A DNA stretch of 64,000 bases from Zonotrichia leucophrys gambelii (taxonomy: Eukaryota; Chordata; Aves; Passeriformes; Passerellidae): NCBI RefSeq assembly GCF_028769735.1, contig NC_088171.1:124766533-124830532 (forward strand), in the 5' to 3' direction. Positions 1 to 12,416 of the stretch are shown here, in pieces. Numbering within the stretch: position 1 is the first letter of the stretch; every line of letters begins with the position of its first letter. The notes under the pieces were generated by a model. That model was not told the origin of the DNA. It did no database searches and was given only the letters and a program-made list of their open reading frames with translations. A program made the position numbers and the translations under genes.

Positions 1-819
1 ATAAGCAAGCTTAATCTCGTGGTTTAGAGAAGGAGCAAAGGCTCTGTTCTTTCCAGTACCAGCTAGAATGTGATTACCATTTCAGAAAATCATTTTCATT
101 TTCTTTGATTGATCCAATATTTCTTTGGAAGACATAAATCCAGACACCACCACAGATGCTTCTGCCAAGTAAAAAAGGAAGAGTTGAGCTATGAATCCTG
201 AAGCTGAAAGCTGGGATCAGCACCCTAGGACTTTCAGTTAGTCCACAGAAAGTGCTGTCATCTAGAAACAGCAGTCTGACAAAGCCTTTACAGCATTCAC
301 CTTTCAATTAAAAAGAGTAACATCTGAAACCTCACATTAAAATGGCTTTAAGATTTGTCAGGGCTCTCTCTTAATGATGAGATTTGATCATTTTCTGTAC
401 ATTAGTAATAGTTAGGGCTATTAAATGCAAGCAAGTATTAGCACCTTTAAGGACTTACAGAATCTGGCTAATAACTCTGAAGCAATCAAGTCATCAAAAA
501 GATGAACTGAACTTACATTAAAGACACTTTTTCCATTAAAACAAGATTTTGTCAGATCAACTCAGGCTTTAGGTCAGTGGACACAGAATGGTTCTCTTTT
601 TGCAGAAAAGAACCATCACTACACATCAATGTCTGGTAAACAGGAACTCACTCTGGCTCCAATTAGAAAGCACTGCTCACCAAGCCTTGTCCCATTTGCA
701 GCAAACAGTCTGAGCAAGGATACTTACTTACTCCTTAGCAGTAAAATCATGAAAGATCAAGCCCAAGTATTACAGCTATAACTGATGTCCTTACTTTGAT
801 GTCCTGTCCTGCAGCACAC

Positions 820-1300
820 GAGATGCAAACATTTCATTGAGTCCGTAATTCAATGTACGCGCTGCTACTATGCTACGACGCAAAGAAGTCTTAAATACAG
901 CAGCTTAGTGGCTCCTCTAAAGCACTGGAATGCCACCTATCTCCATAAAATGTTTATCTTTGTCAAGCATTTCACTGCCACTGCTCAGCTGGATGACCTT
1001 TGGCAGGAGCAGCAGAGGCTGACGTGCACCTTCATTAAGGCAGCGCCTCCTCCTTCCCCGCCTGCGAGAACAATGAGCGCGGGAGGGAAGAGGTGAGCAA
1101 TCCTCGGGGTAATGAAGAGATTTCGTTTCAGAGGGTTATCAATTATTTATGAGCAAATCCCCAGATGAACACATCCGAAGCTGAGCAGTTTTTAATACAT
1201 TTCCCTTCTGTACACACGGCCCAACACAACGAGATGCGAGCTAAACTGGACTGGACTGATTATCCGAGGTGTCAAACAGTGAGTTCAGTCCGACATCAGT
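820..1300. other. CpG-retaining unique segment, possible conserved non-coding element
   Basis: An unusual number of CpGs survive here (TACGCGCTGC; CTACGACGC; GAACAATGAGCGCGGGAGG; CATCCGAAG) without the GC content of an island. No coding frame or repeat family is apparent. Enhancer function is only inference. Confidence 0.25.
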
Positions 1301-3100
1301 AAATTACCCTTACGTTTTTCAAAGTACAACGGTCTTCTAGATTTAAATATCTTTCACAAAAGTCCTCTAAGACTCATGGAAATTATTCTTTATAGTATTT
1401 CCCATCCATCAAGATCTCAGCAAAGAAAAATCTCATCCTGAAGAATTTCTGTAATTATGCTGATACAGTTGTCTAAATAGTCTAATACTCAAATTCTAAT
1501 ATTGCCCAGCTGTGAATGGGATTTTACTCAACAATGGGACTAAATGGATCTGAAGTTTTCTTATTAAGAAAAGGTAAGACCAAGTAAAGGCCTTCTTCTC
1601 CAGAGCTGGGTTTAATCTTTTTTAAAACAAAGACTTCCTTCTAAAATAAAACTGTTTTACAACTGTGCTTTTTAAAGAGAAGATCTGAAAACTCGTCACG
1701 TGATATGGGAAAGGCAAATATTACACACTCTTTAGAAGCAAGGGCAGTGAAACCAAACAGTTGTATGTGCAGGAAATGCTCTGCACAAAAAGTCAGCTAT
1801 CTGTTTACAAATGCTATCACTGGAAACAGTCATCCTGCAAGACTTGAAATGAAACCCAATCCACTGGCGGGCAGTGAATGCCCAGATCTGCAGAACCATG
1901 CTTTGAGCTCCAGCTTCCAACCAACAGGATGCTACCAAAGTCACCACCACCAGTGGTTCCTCTGTCCCACTTCAATGACTGTCTGTGGCTGTGTCCTGAT
2001 GGCCCCAAGGCCACCTTTCACTCCCAGCTCAGGCGCTCTGAGCCAGGACCCGCTGGGGACTCCAGGACGTGTCCTGCAGAGCAGCCCCAGAGCCAGGTTT
2101 GTGCCTGGCCAAGCAGTGGCCTGCCATGCCCAGGTGGCCCCAGGGGAAGGCAGCCAGTCATCCTGAGCTTGGGGAGCTCTTGGTGCTGCCTGGAATGAGC
2201 ACAGCCAAGGGGCAGCAGACAGCAAGCCCTGCAGGGTCCCTGCCTCTTGGAGCCATGTCTGAAAGCTGCCTTCCAAAGGGAAATGTCTGGGGAGACCCTC
2301 GTCATGTAAATACATTTGAAACTCCACATGCAATGAGCACTTCCTGCCTTTACTGCATAGCACAACAGGAGAAGAGCTGGGTCTCTCACATTCCCACTGC
2401 CCTCTCCCCTTCAGGCCAGCATTCACCTCAGCATCTGCACAGCCCCAGGAGAAAGCTCTCCTCCTGGCCTAGCCAGACTAAACTGCTCCAATATTGAGAA
2501 AATAAAAATTAAAAAGCCACTTAGAAATCCATTTTAGATTTGTTTGCATTACTTTAAAGGGTTTGCTATATATTTGGATGAAAGAAGTCCATTAAGTACA
2601 TCTATATTTACTTCATTACAGCGTGGCTCTTGAAGTTAGATGAAAAGATTTACCCTGGCCCACGTTTGTTTATTCATCAACATCAGCTAGATATATTTTC
2701 AAAGGCTCATCCTCATTGCATTTACATGAAAGCACACAGATTTTTTTTTTCCCAACAGTTGTAAGGCATTCTGAGAGGTATGAAAGGGCAAAAGAAACTT
2801 TAGTGAGAATTCACAAAATCAAGGAACGGTAGATGCACAATTTCTGCTTATTAATGGAGGTGGAAATCCACTCTTTCCCACCCGGAGTCATTCTTCCCAG
2901 CCTGCAGATGTATCAACAGCAACAAGCTGCAGCTGGATGCTCAGTGCCCCTGACTCAAGCCCCCATAAAGGCATCTGGCACAAACACCACGAGGGAAGCA
3001 TTAACCCCTCCTGAAGCTCAAGATCTTAAGCAAACATAGCCCCCCAAGTTTCTGAAGTTTTTCTCTGTGCTTTGACAAGAAAAATTAGGAGTTTTGTTCC

Positions 3101-3114
3101 CCCCCAGGTGGCAC
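3101..3114 (+). promoter_or_regulatory. CTCF-like motif, plus orientation
   Basis: CCCCCAGGTGGCAC agrees with 13 of 14 positions of the CTCF core CCASYAGRKGGCRS. It points towards the interior of the window. Confidence 0.45.
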
Positions 3115-6100
3115 TGAAGATGAGCTCTTCATTACTGCTAGCAAAGTATGAAGCAGAAGCACAGCCTATCAATGACTGAGGCCAACTGTACAAGTCCCAT
3201 TATCTTGGACAGGAACCCAAACATAACTTGGTACTCGCATGCCTTTATTATCAAAACTTTATCCTCAATTTATTTAAATATTTAAATGACATTTATGGGC
3301 ACTATCTTTCCTCATGAGTTTACACTTTCCCACGGAAGACTTCCAGAGTGATTAACAATGCTGATCTTTATCCTTCACACTGACTATTCATTCATCCTTT
3401 CTAAACGAATACTGCTTACATACGACCCAAGAGGGCTGTAACAAGGCAGTATTTATCTACCCTAATAATCTGCTGTGCCTGCTTTAATTAAAACTGGGCT
3501 ATATCACATCCATGAAGCACAGGCACACCTCCTGTCACTCGTCATCCACCTCACAGCTGTGCTGGGTGCACCTTCTCAGAGCAAGCTTTGGAGGTCCCAC
3601 CACCTGCAGCCTGCCCACCCCTGCCCAGGTAACTGAGGGAACAGTGTTGCCAAAAAAACAGCTTCACCACAGAAGAGAAGCAGAATGAAACTGCAGAGGG
3701 GTTTGCACTTTGGGGCCTTGAAGGAGTACCTGAACACCTGCAGGCTGCCATTCACCCCAGTTCACAGGCAGGGCACCACTGCTGGCATGGCACATGGGGA
3801 TTTTGGGAGGTGAGGAACCAGGGGAGGGAATGACTGATGGAGAATCTCTGGCACAGCAATTCAGAGCATGAAGGGTACCAGGATGGAGATGGGGGAACAG
3901 CAACCAAGGACATCTCAACTACCTGCAGTAAACTGGCAGCCAAATCAGGATTCAGCTTCCTCATCTGTGTTGCAGCTTTCACAGGTCCTCCATGGGCCCA
4001 CATGACTGCATAGTGATTTCAAAATTTAGAGTTTACTTCTCATAGTATTGCACAAATGAGTGTACACTGCTTGCTTTTCCACATTTCACTCCATACAAGC
4101 AGTATCTTATCATATGAACATTTACAAATGGACCATTTTCCCCTGGAAGAAACTTGAGCTTCTCCCCTCACCAGAACTTTTTTGGCATTATTATAGACAG
4201 TATAAGGCAGTAGCAGTACTGATGGCATCCCTGGGATGCTGGATGGGCAGCAAGCAGCCAGGGCAGCGTGCCTGCAAGCCACAGGCTGTGCAACCTGAGC
4301 CTCATCCAGCACCTCTCCCTGCTGGCTCCATGCAGGGCCTTACCTTTAGCAAACCCTAAATCATGGGAGGGGGCCACTCTCCATCTCAGCTTAGCAACCA
4401 GGGGAAAAGGGTGAGGGGCAGCCCTCTGCTCCCCTTCACCCTGCCTGGGCTCCCTCCCAGCCCCAGCACAACCAGCACACTCTGGGACACCTGGCCTCCC
4501 CACTGCTGCTCCAGGGCTGAGCTACCCTCACATCCTCTGCCTGAAACCTGCCCCATTCTCAACACCGGAAGCAGAGGCATTGCTGTAGGGGCATGGGTAG
4601 TGTTATTTGAATGATTTATTGTTTTAATTGTCACATGGTTTTGAGTCCTCTTGGTCTATTAATCTTATTCTTGCATTATATTTTACAGTTACAAACTCCA
4701 TGGGTTTGGAACTACTTTGAAAAAGCTCCTCAGTTCTCTATCCCCATCCTTACTGGAAGTAAAATAACTGTCCTGTTCCAGCCATTGAACTCTGCAGCAC
4801 TCCACCATGGGCATCAATGAGCTGATAAACTCATTTAACTCCTTTGTGTGTCAGTGAAGTTCCCAGTGCCCCAAGAAAGAGGATTCCTAAACTAAATGCC
4901 ACTGCACATCCAACAAGAAAAACTTGATGGCTTTTCTTGTGGACTCCTCAGTGCTCCCTAAAATATAAATTAACTCTCAGATCATCCTTGTTTAGGACTT
5001 GGAATCCAGTTGCCACTTTCTGATCAATAGAACTGTAATAGTAGAATAAATTCAGAACTTAAGTTATCTGGTAGTAGTCATTTGTACACAATACATGATC
5101 TAAAGCCACATGCACTTCCAAATGCCTGGCAATGAGGCCTATGAGGAGCACTGTGCCTCAAAACACAATGGATTACCTGTTTCTTTTCCTCATTAAATGA
5201 CATCTCATAAAAGGAACCAAACAAAAGATGGGTGAGTTTGATGACTGTCATGTCCCACAACTTTTACTCATTTGAACAATGCGTTGCCTCCAGATCCGGT
5301 TCTCATTTGGAAGTTGCAGATCCTAATTGCTGACCTGAATATTGATTTTATGTTAATAAAAATCTGTGTTGAAACACTGGTTAAGTATAAAATTGCTCTA
5401 GTACTTCAGGCCTGCATGGTGTTACACATGCTGTACTATTTTCTTTTTCAATGAGTGCAAAAGACACTCACCCCTTACAGGAGATGCCCCACAGCCTGCA
5501 GAATTTGGCCTATGTTAAATAAAGTAAGACCTGAATAAATCACTTTTCCAATTAGGAGAGGCATTTTTGCAATAACGAAGTTGTGCACCTGAAAAATTTT
5601 TAAAAATGTAAAATAAAACCCCCTGGAATTTGAAATGTCTTGTTCTGTATCACCTAAGAGAAACACAATAACAAAGTACTTCCATTTACCTACTGGGTAT
5701 CTTCAGCAGTGTTTGCTTCTACAAATTCTCTTAACAGACGCTGCTCCAATCATCATTTATCTGCAACACAGACAGACTTTGAGAGGACTAAGGAGGATTT
5801 GCCTCTGGTTTCACACAGCGCGCTTGTTTTTTGAAGCTTAATTTCATAAAATAAGAACTCTGGATAAAAGTTAATCAAGCACAGCTGCAAGGCTTCCTAG
5901 GCTGCTAGGAAGGGGAGAAATATTTTCTGCCAAGATTTTTTCTTTGCTCTTCCTCTGTCTCACTCCTTTTCTGCATTTATTGCTTAATGGCTTAGTATTA
6001 TTTCAAAGGCCATTCCTTTCACAAATGTAATCAATTCGTGCATTCAGCACCACACACGATACGTTACTCTCCTTATAACCAAATCTCTGAAGGATAGATG

Positions 6101-6828
6101 AGAAAGAAAGGTTAAAGAGCTCTATCTTCAAAGTGCTATACTTCAGACACCTATAAATCACTACGTTTGTTTATCTAGCTAATTGCCCCATTAGCGCCCG
6201 TAGCATCTCAAGCTGCACAACTTTCTGCTGTGCCCGTGGGTCAGTTTCTGTTTTCCCTCTCCGGAGCCCTGCGAGCCGCAAGCCCCGCGCAGCGCTCGGC
6301 GTCAGGGACAATCTGCGCTCGCAGCTCTGCCAGAGGAGCAGCTCCGCTCGCCCCAGCGACCCCGTCCTCCACGAGACTTTCCGAGCCCAGAGCAGATGCC
6401 ACAGCGACACAAACCGGAGCCTGCCACTGCCTAATAGGATTTCAATGGAAATAGGGTTACGGGGCTAGCTGGCAGCAGCGGGGAGGCGCGGTAACCCCGC
6501 ACCGCGGAGATCCGCACAGCTGACCCGGCCGGGGCCGGGACTAGGGCTGGGGCCGTGCCCCGCACCTGTGTCCGCTCCTGCCGCCCGCAGCTCCGCCCGT
6601 GCGCAGTGCCCGCAGCGCGGAGCGCAGGGACAGCCCCGCGGCGGCCCCGCAGCGACTGCACCAGCACCCCAAAACACGGACACGGCAACTTCGCGCACCG
6701 CCCCCAACTCACCGGGAGGCGCCGGCCCCGCGGAGCGGAGCGTCCCTGGATGCCGCCGCCTCCCGCGGAGCGCAGCCCGCAGCGGCGTGGCCACGGAGCC
6801 GAGGGAGGAGAGGCAGCAAGTTGCGGCG

Positions 6829-6917
6829 CGTCTCTCGTCTCTTCTTCTCTCCTCTCCTTTTCTCTCCCTACCCGCCTCCTCCTCCTCCTCCCCCTCTCTC
6901 CCTCCCCCTCCTCCGCC
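6829..6917. repeat. polypyrimidine/polypurine tract in the CpG island
   Basis: About 85 bases, almost all C and T on the + strand, with CTCCTCCTCC runs. The minus strand is G-rich with several GGAGG and GGGGG blocks. Such tracts can form triplex or quadruplex DNA and are common near promoters. Confidence 0.7.
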
Positions 6918-7080
6918 CGGCGGGAGGGTCGGGGGAGGCGGCGGAGGGGCCGGAGCGCGGCCGCGGAGCGCGGCGCGGGCACTGCGCATGTCCCCGCGCC
7001 CGGCGGCGGAGCCAGGGAGGTGGCGGCGGCGCCGCGGGCCGGCAGCGAGCACGGCACGGCACGGCTCGGCTCGGCACGGC

Positions 7081-7180
7081 CCTGCGGAGACTGCGGGGCA
7101 CGGCACGGCCCGGTCCTGCGGAGACTGCGGGGCACGGCACGGACACGGCCCGGCCCTGCGGAGGCTGCGGGGCACGGCTG
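7081..7180. repeat. short GC-rich tandem repeat
   Basis: Three imperfect units start at 7081, 7115 and 7155, each CCTGCGGAGRCTGCGGGGCA followed by CGGCACGG-type sequence. The unit length varies (34 and 40 bp) through small CACGG insertions. It sits in the downstream half of the orphan CpG island. Confidence 0.75.
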
Positions 7181-7345
7181 CCGCCGCAGCGCCTCGCTCG
7201 CTGCCCACCTTGCGGCAGTGCCGCGGCCCCGGGGGCCTTGGCGCCCCCAGCAGCGGGGAGCAGCTGCGGCCGGGCCGGCGCTGCGGCGGAGGATGCTGCG
7301 GCCGCCGCCCCGATTACTGCACGGGGGCTGCGCGGCTGGAGGATG

Positions 7346-10300
7346 CTCCGGTGGCCGGCCTGGAAAGGAGGAAAAAAGGAGGAATTGAAGCATCCTGGTC
7401 TTGTTTGGTTTTTTTTTTTTTCCTCGTTAAGTGAGCGTGACTAAAGAAGACAGGTATTTTGGCAAAAGGAACCTCGGCATAGTAACTGGTGGGTTTTTAA
7501 TATTGTACCAAGGTCTTTAAGCAAAAGAAATAATCGTATTTTTACATGATGTAGGGAAGCGCAAGGACTGCAAGTGAAAAGCGCTGTAACAGCAAAGGCA
7601 GGAAAGGCTGCAGAAGCAAAATACTGAACTGAGATCTCTGGGGATTTTTTTGGGGAAATTGCACAATTACTACGAGTTTCCACCCATATGTAAGGAGTGA
7701 CTTAACACCCAGTGAGCTCTTTCTTCCTGAGAATAAGTTTAAGCCCCATATGCCATTCTGCAGTAGCAGTGCTGTCAGATGCATTCAAGGTTTGAGTCTA
7801 GATCTGCTCTTGGTATTTTCCAAGCAAGGATTTGCCTTTCCAGGAAAGTGCTGGTTTGTTGCTTAGTTGGTTGCTTGGGGTTTTTTTTTTTTTTTTTGAA
7901 ATCCAAATACAGCAGTGCCACCAGCATTTTCATTTTCACCTAATCTTTGGCAAGATTACAGCTCAATGTATTATCTCCACATGTATCTATCCAATGAATC
8001 CTCAGAGCTGATCCTTTCCTCATCCCACCTTTCACGATTGCCAGCTGTTGGGTTCCTCTGTTGATTTGTTAACCAATTTTTTTTAATATATTTTTAAACA
8101 TTCTTTGAGCTCTTTATTCAACAACTTCTGTCTGCACTGGGTGACATAGTCCATGATTAGCAGAGTCCAGTCCATCCCAGTTTGTCCACGTGGCCCCTGC
8201 CACAAAATGCCTATTATTCTGGCATGTAACCTGCCAGTTCCTGTAATATCCAGCTGATGGTTGCCATTTTACCAGTCTGGTGTTGCCTTTCTTCTCCATT
8301 CTTGACATGCCACTATAATGGCACTGTAGCTGACCTAATGATGTTTTTCTCAGACTTTGTTTTCTCTGTTTTCTTTTACCTGCAGTTCTTGCCGAAAGTT
8401 CCCACCAAATCATTTAGTTAGAATAAAGAAGACTTTGTGAAACCCCTAACATCTGTATCCACATCCCACATGGTGAGTCTCCAATGAACCCAATTACCCC
8501 AGAGACTCTTTCACCTCCAACTGGTTTTGTAGTCAGTGAAGATTTGCACATGTAGAGTTTTGAATCAGCACTTCTGTTCCATCTCTGCATTCCTTCATTC
8601 TTGACCAGTGGTTCTCCTGCTCTACTCAAGCCTTGTTGATGTCCTATAGAGAGTGGTAGGCTGTCATCACCATTTGGTGCCTCTGTAGTGTTTTCAGTTT
8701 AAAGTATGAGTTGTGAAATTGTGATTTGTAGGAAATTTTGGAGGCCAACAGTAGGCTGTAGGTCCAAAAAGACTGGAAACTAATGTTCTAGCAGCTACTC
8801 CCCTTCAGCTGTATCTTTTGGCGCAGTTTGATGTCATCAGCAAAATACAGTTTTCATTGAGTCTTGTACAAGGAAGGAATGCACAAAGCATGGCTGTACA
8901 CTGAAACCCAGAGGAGCTCTCCATCTCTTTAACCCTGCTGTAGACATTCCTGGTTCCTCCAGATAGTAAGTTTATTTGGATTTAATTAATTGAAAAAAAA
9001 CCTTTCAACAATCATAAGCTTAATCAAGTCCATATACTTGCTTTTGAGCAAGAGTCACTACATGTGGTATAAAAGGGTATTGCCAAAGCAATCTGGACTC
9101 TCACCTTAACCTGTACTCCTGCTAAAATGGAAGCAAAGCCAAAGACAGTTCCAAAGGAGAGGGGTGGCTTTTGCTGGCCTCTTCTCCCACCACTCATCTC
9201 CCCTTTGCACTCCAGCTCCAAACACCTTTTGGTTTAATTTATCTGCCTCTGCATTTAGAAGAAGACAATATTGGATGTTTCTCTTTTAAATCTGGGGAAG
9301 TGGAGTTTGCTCATAACCTAACCTTTATTTGCAGCCCTAGTCAGCAGGCAGGCTGGTTAGGAAGGTCAGAAAGGAGAGATGCAGAGAATGAGGGACAGGA
9401 GCTTGTGATCTCTTGACAAAAGGGAAGGATCAGGCATGGAATCAAAACAGAGGAGTAGGAGGGGGGTCTAAAGGTGATGGGTAGCTGGTGGAGATCGAGG
9501 GGTAGGAGCTGCATAGGCAACAGGCAAAGATGAAGTCCTTCAAAAAGGCTGGCAAAAATGAGGCAGTCTCAGCCATAACAAATTCTGCACTCAACAAGAG
9601 TGAAACTCTTCCTTCCTGTCATTCCTGTGACAGGCACTCCCCAAGGCCCCCACTGCTGCTAGAGCTCCAATATCTGAGGCATTGTGCCTCACACCAGTGA
9701 CACCCTCTCTGCCACAAGGAGCTTACAGTTTAGCATGACCCAAAATGCAGCAAAGGAGTGCAACAAAATATTGTACCAGAGCAGGAGAGAAAGGACAACT
9801 GGAACCTTGGAAGCCTACATTGCACGTTACATTTTGTAATGTCATGGTAATATCAGAAGCCAATAACATACAAGTAATGTACACACACAGCAGCAACCCA
9901 CCCTCCATCTCAGGCATTCCCACTGTCTTTTTTCTCCCAGTCAAGAATGAGGAAATCCCAAGCACCCCATTTAACCTCTTGTCCAAGGGCTTGTTGTTGG
10001 TGGTAGTTAGGGCAGAAGGCAAACGCAGGCACAGCTGAAGCACAGCATGTGCTGCTAGGGGTCACAGCCTTTGACTTGCAGCATTCTGTGAGAGCAGCAG
10101 TCAGGAGCAGCTGGATGTGTGCAGGCTCTGCTCTGGCTCAGCCTGGAACAGCCCATCCCTGTCCCTTGCTCTGCCCTGCATTGCACTGTCACAGCTCTTT
10201 GCAAGTGAGCTGGCCACACAAGTGACTTTTCAGCTGCACCAGTTCCCAGGGAAGGCACACAAATTTCTGCCAGCCAGCATGGGAAGAGAGTCAGGGGCAG

Positions 10301-12000
10301 GCAGGGGGGCAGCAGGGCTTGGAGAAGCTGCTGGAGGTGTTCTGCTCCAGAGGCACAGGACTGGCCTCAGCTGTCCTTATCTAAAGCAGGTTGTTTTACT
10401 GAACTGCATTTTCAGATGCCTAAAATGGATTTTGGTACTCAAGCTGGACACCTTAGGTTTCATCTTCCTAGGATGGCAATCCCTAAGCCAGCAGTTCCCC
10501 TCCACCAGAGTGAGGAGGCCCTGTTCCAGACATGCAATCCCATCATCTCTCCTCTGTCAGCCCGGCTACCTGTGAGTGAATGAAGCCCTTCAGTCACCAG
10601 AGCTGGCCACTAACCAAGCAAAATGTGATCCTGAATGAAACAGCTGCCTGGTTTTCTGCTGTGTCATTGAGTTGTATCAGCTCACAGGCAAGTCAAACTC
10701 CAGAGCCACCACAGATGAGGGGGCAGGCTCTTTGGCTGGGAAGAAATTTGAGTTAGAGGAGAAGGAAAAGAAGGAACAAGACTTCCCCCTTATGGCAAGA
10801 CCAAGCCACTGGATATGCTTAGGTGCTCACAGATGCAGTTGAGAGGTCAATTTACATGTGTTAAACCAGAAATACACAAACTCTGCAGGAGCTGGAAGTG
10901 CTGCAGTTTGCTGCAATCGCTAAATTCACTCCTATTTTATATAAACATGATCCTAGTTCCACATCTCTTCATGTATAAACACTCATTAAAGGAGTTTTAG
11001 TAAATAAAATTGGACAAAAATCAGTTCTCAGCCTGCAGGCTTCTGCACTTTGAGGAAACAAGTACCTTTTGAAGATATATTGAGGTACGTCCCCTAATTA
11101 TCATTTGTACATAGTATAAGCAAAACTCATTATAAAGAGAATGCAACTTCAAACCACACAAGTGTAAATTTCATATGAGTGCCTAATGCAGAGCAGTACC
11201 ATGGGTTTAAATCAGCATTTTCAGTATCCCTCATCTCTGCCAGTTCCTGGGATGAAGCATGCCCTACCTGCCTTAAGACAGGCAAGATGTTCATCCTTGC
11301 TAAGCTCCCTCTCACCACACACTGGTAAAAAAGTTCAAATTTTTTTAAAAAAAAGTAAAAAAAAGTAAAAAAATTCAAGACTGATGTGTTTCCTTCCTCA
11401 TGCCAGGCCTGCATCACTTCTAACTGCTCATCCCTCCAGCATGGGCTTTGTCCTCACTTAACAGAGTGTATTATGACATGGCCTGGAGCCATCCACAAGG
11501 ATTGCAATTACTCCTCTCTGTATTGTTGGCCTGGTTTTCAAGAGGCCTGGGCAGTCCTACTTCTTCAAGGAGCGGAAGGGCCTGAGGATAGCATCACCTC
11601 TGGAAATCAAGCCATTAGGGACAAGAAGAGGATGTGAAGGAAGGCATGGGGGCTTGTGGGAAAGCATTGCTTCCATTCAAGAGGCACATCAGGGAGAAGC
11701 TGCCACAGTCAAGGGGAGAGAGTAAATAATCTAATAAAACTTTCTTATAGGCCAAAAAACCCAGTGAAAGCCTGGCTGGCTGCACACCACGTCTCTGAAA
11801 GCAATGACAAATCACATTATGGTTGAGGTGTGTAAAATAGTTCTGTCAAAGCAGTGGCTCCTGGTGTGGTTGATTTGACTGAGTGGTCCAGACATTGTTA
11901 GTGCTCCTGCCTGGTTAGTGCTGAGACCTTGGGGGCAAGGAAACTGTCTTCTGCCTGAAGTGCTGGGCCAAGGCTTCCTCCAAAGGAGAGAAATGTATCA
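7346..12000. other. non-coding stretch
   Basis: No gene is supported. Contents are the probable hAT remnant at 8.6 kb and a poly-T run near 7881-7897. Minus-strand frames at 8114-8629 are separated by a TAA and run across a transposon end, so they are not a gene. Confidence 0.7.
8606..8785. mobile_element. probable hAT (Charlie-type) DNA-transposon remnant
   Basis: The left end, CAGTGGTTCTC, equals the usual hAT-Charlie terminus. The right end, GGTCCAAAAAGACTGGAAAC followed by TAATG, resembles the complementary terminus of such elements. The 8-bp flanks TTCTTGAC and TTCTAGCA agree at 5 of 8 positions, as expected for an old 8-bp target duplication. About 180 bp long and non-coding, so MITE-like. 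Confidence 0.4.
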
Positions 12001-12006
12001 AATGGA
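12001..12006. repeat. target-site duplication AATGGA, left copy
   Basis: Identical to 12411-12416 on the other side of the solo LTR. Confidence 0.8.
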
Positions 12007-12410
12007 TGTGGTATTTTCGGGGAGGAAAGATGAATCTGACTCCATGTTCTTAGAAGGCTAATTTATTATTTTATGTTACTATATTAAATTAAAGAATGCT
12101 ATACTAAACTATACTAAAGAATAGAGAAAGGCTACTTAGAGAAGGCTACAAGATAACAGTGAAAAACTCATGACTCCTTCCAGAATCCCAACACAGCTGG
12201 ACCATGATTGGTCATTAAGTCAAAACAATTCACATGAAACCAATGAAACAATGGCCAGTTGGTAAACAATGTCCAAACCACATTCCAAAGCAGCAAAACA
12301 CAGGAGAAGCAGATCAGATAATTATTGTTTTCATTTTTCTCTGAGGCTTCTCAACTTCCCAGGAGAAGAAATCCTGGTGAAGGGATTTTTCAGAAAATAT
12401 GACAGTGACA
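12007..12410 (-). mobile_element. solo LTR, copy A of a class II-like family
   Basis: A 404-bp unit, TGTGGTATTT...GTGACA on the + strand, with a perfect 6-bp target duplication AATGGA at 12001-12006 and 12411-12416. Read on the minus strand it begins TGTCACTGTCATATTTTC and lines up along its length with the copy at 31245. There are no internal retroviral genes. A 6-bp duplication suggests an ERVK-type integrase. Confidence 0.85.
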
Positions 12411-12416
12411 AATGGA
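12411..12416. repeat. target-site duplication AATGGA, right copy
   Basis: Identical to 12001-12006. Confidence 0.8.

Larger units (their letters stand above)
1..6224. other. non-coding stretch
   Basis: No gene is supported. Open frames of up to 161 codons between 1700 and 2500 overlap on both strands and match no known protein. The stretch holds the CpG-retaining segment near 1 kb and the CTCF-like motif at 3.1 kb. A homeodomain-type pair TAATTG...ATTAG lies at 6180-6194, directly before the CpG island. Confidence 0.7.
6225..7345. promoter_or_regulatory. orphan CpG island
   Basis: A strongly GC- and CpG-rich block of about 1.1 kb in AT-rich surroundings, rising from about 6225 and ending near 7345. 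It contains NRF1-like half sites (TGCGCA near 6600; CTGCGCATG near 6982), GC-rich tandem units at 7081-7180 and a long pyrimidine tract. No conserved coding exon can be recognised in any frame; the long open frames here look like an effect of GC content. The likeliest role is promoter and 5' UTR of a gene whose coding exons lie outside the window, on either strand. Confidence 0.75.

Noticed and set aside
4689..4820. Exon-like frame after a pyrimidine-rich acceptor at 4687-4688, with a TGA at 4818-4820
   Set aside because: No upstream partner exon, no recognised protein and no poly(A) signal close by. The acceptor alone is weak evidence.
6431..7444. Several long open frames (247-320 codons) on both strands of the CpG island
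   Set aside because: They overlap in many frames, are made of Arg/Pro/Ala/Gly-rich low-complexity sequence and show no domain. High GC content removes stop codons by chance.
8114..8629. Two minus-strand open frames in one phase separated by a single TAA
   Set aside because: The upper frame crosses a probable hAT terminus, and neither part resembles a protein family. Chance or transposon sequence is likelier than a pseudogene.
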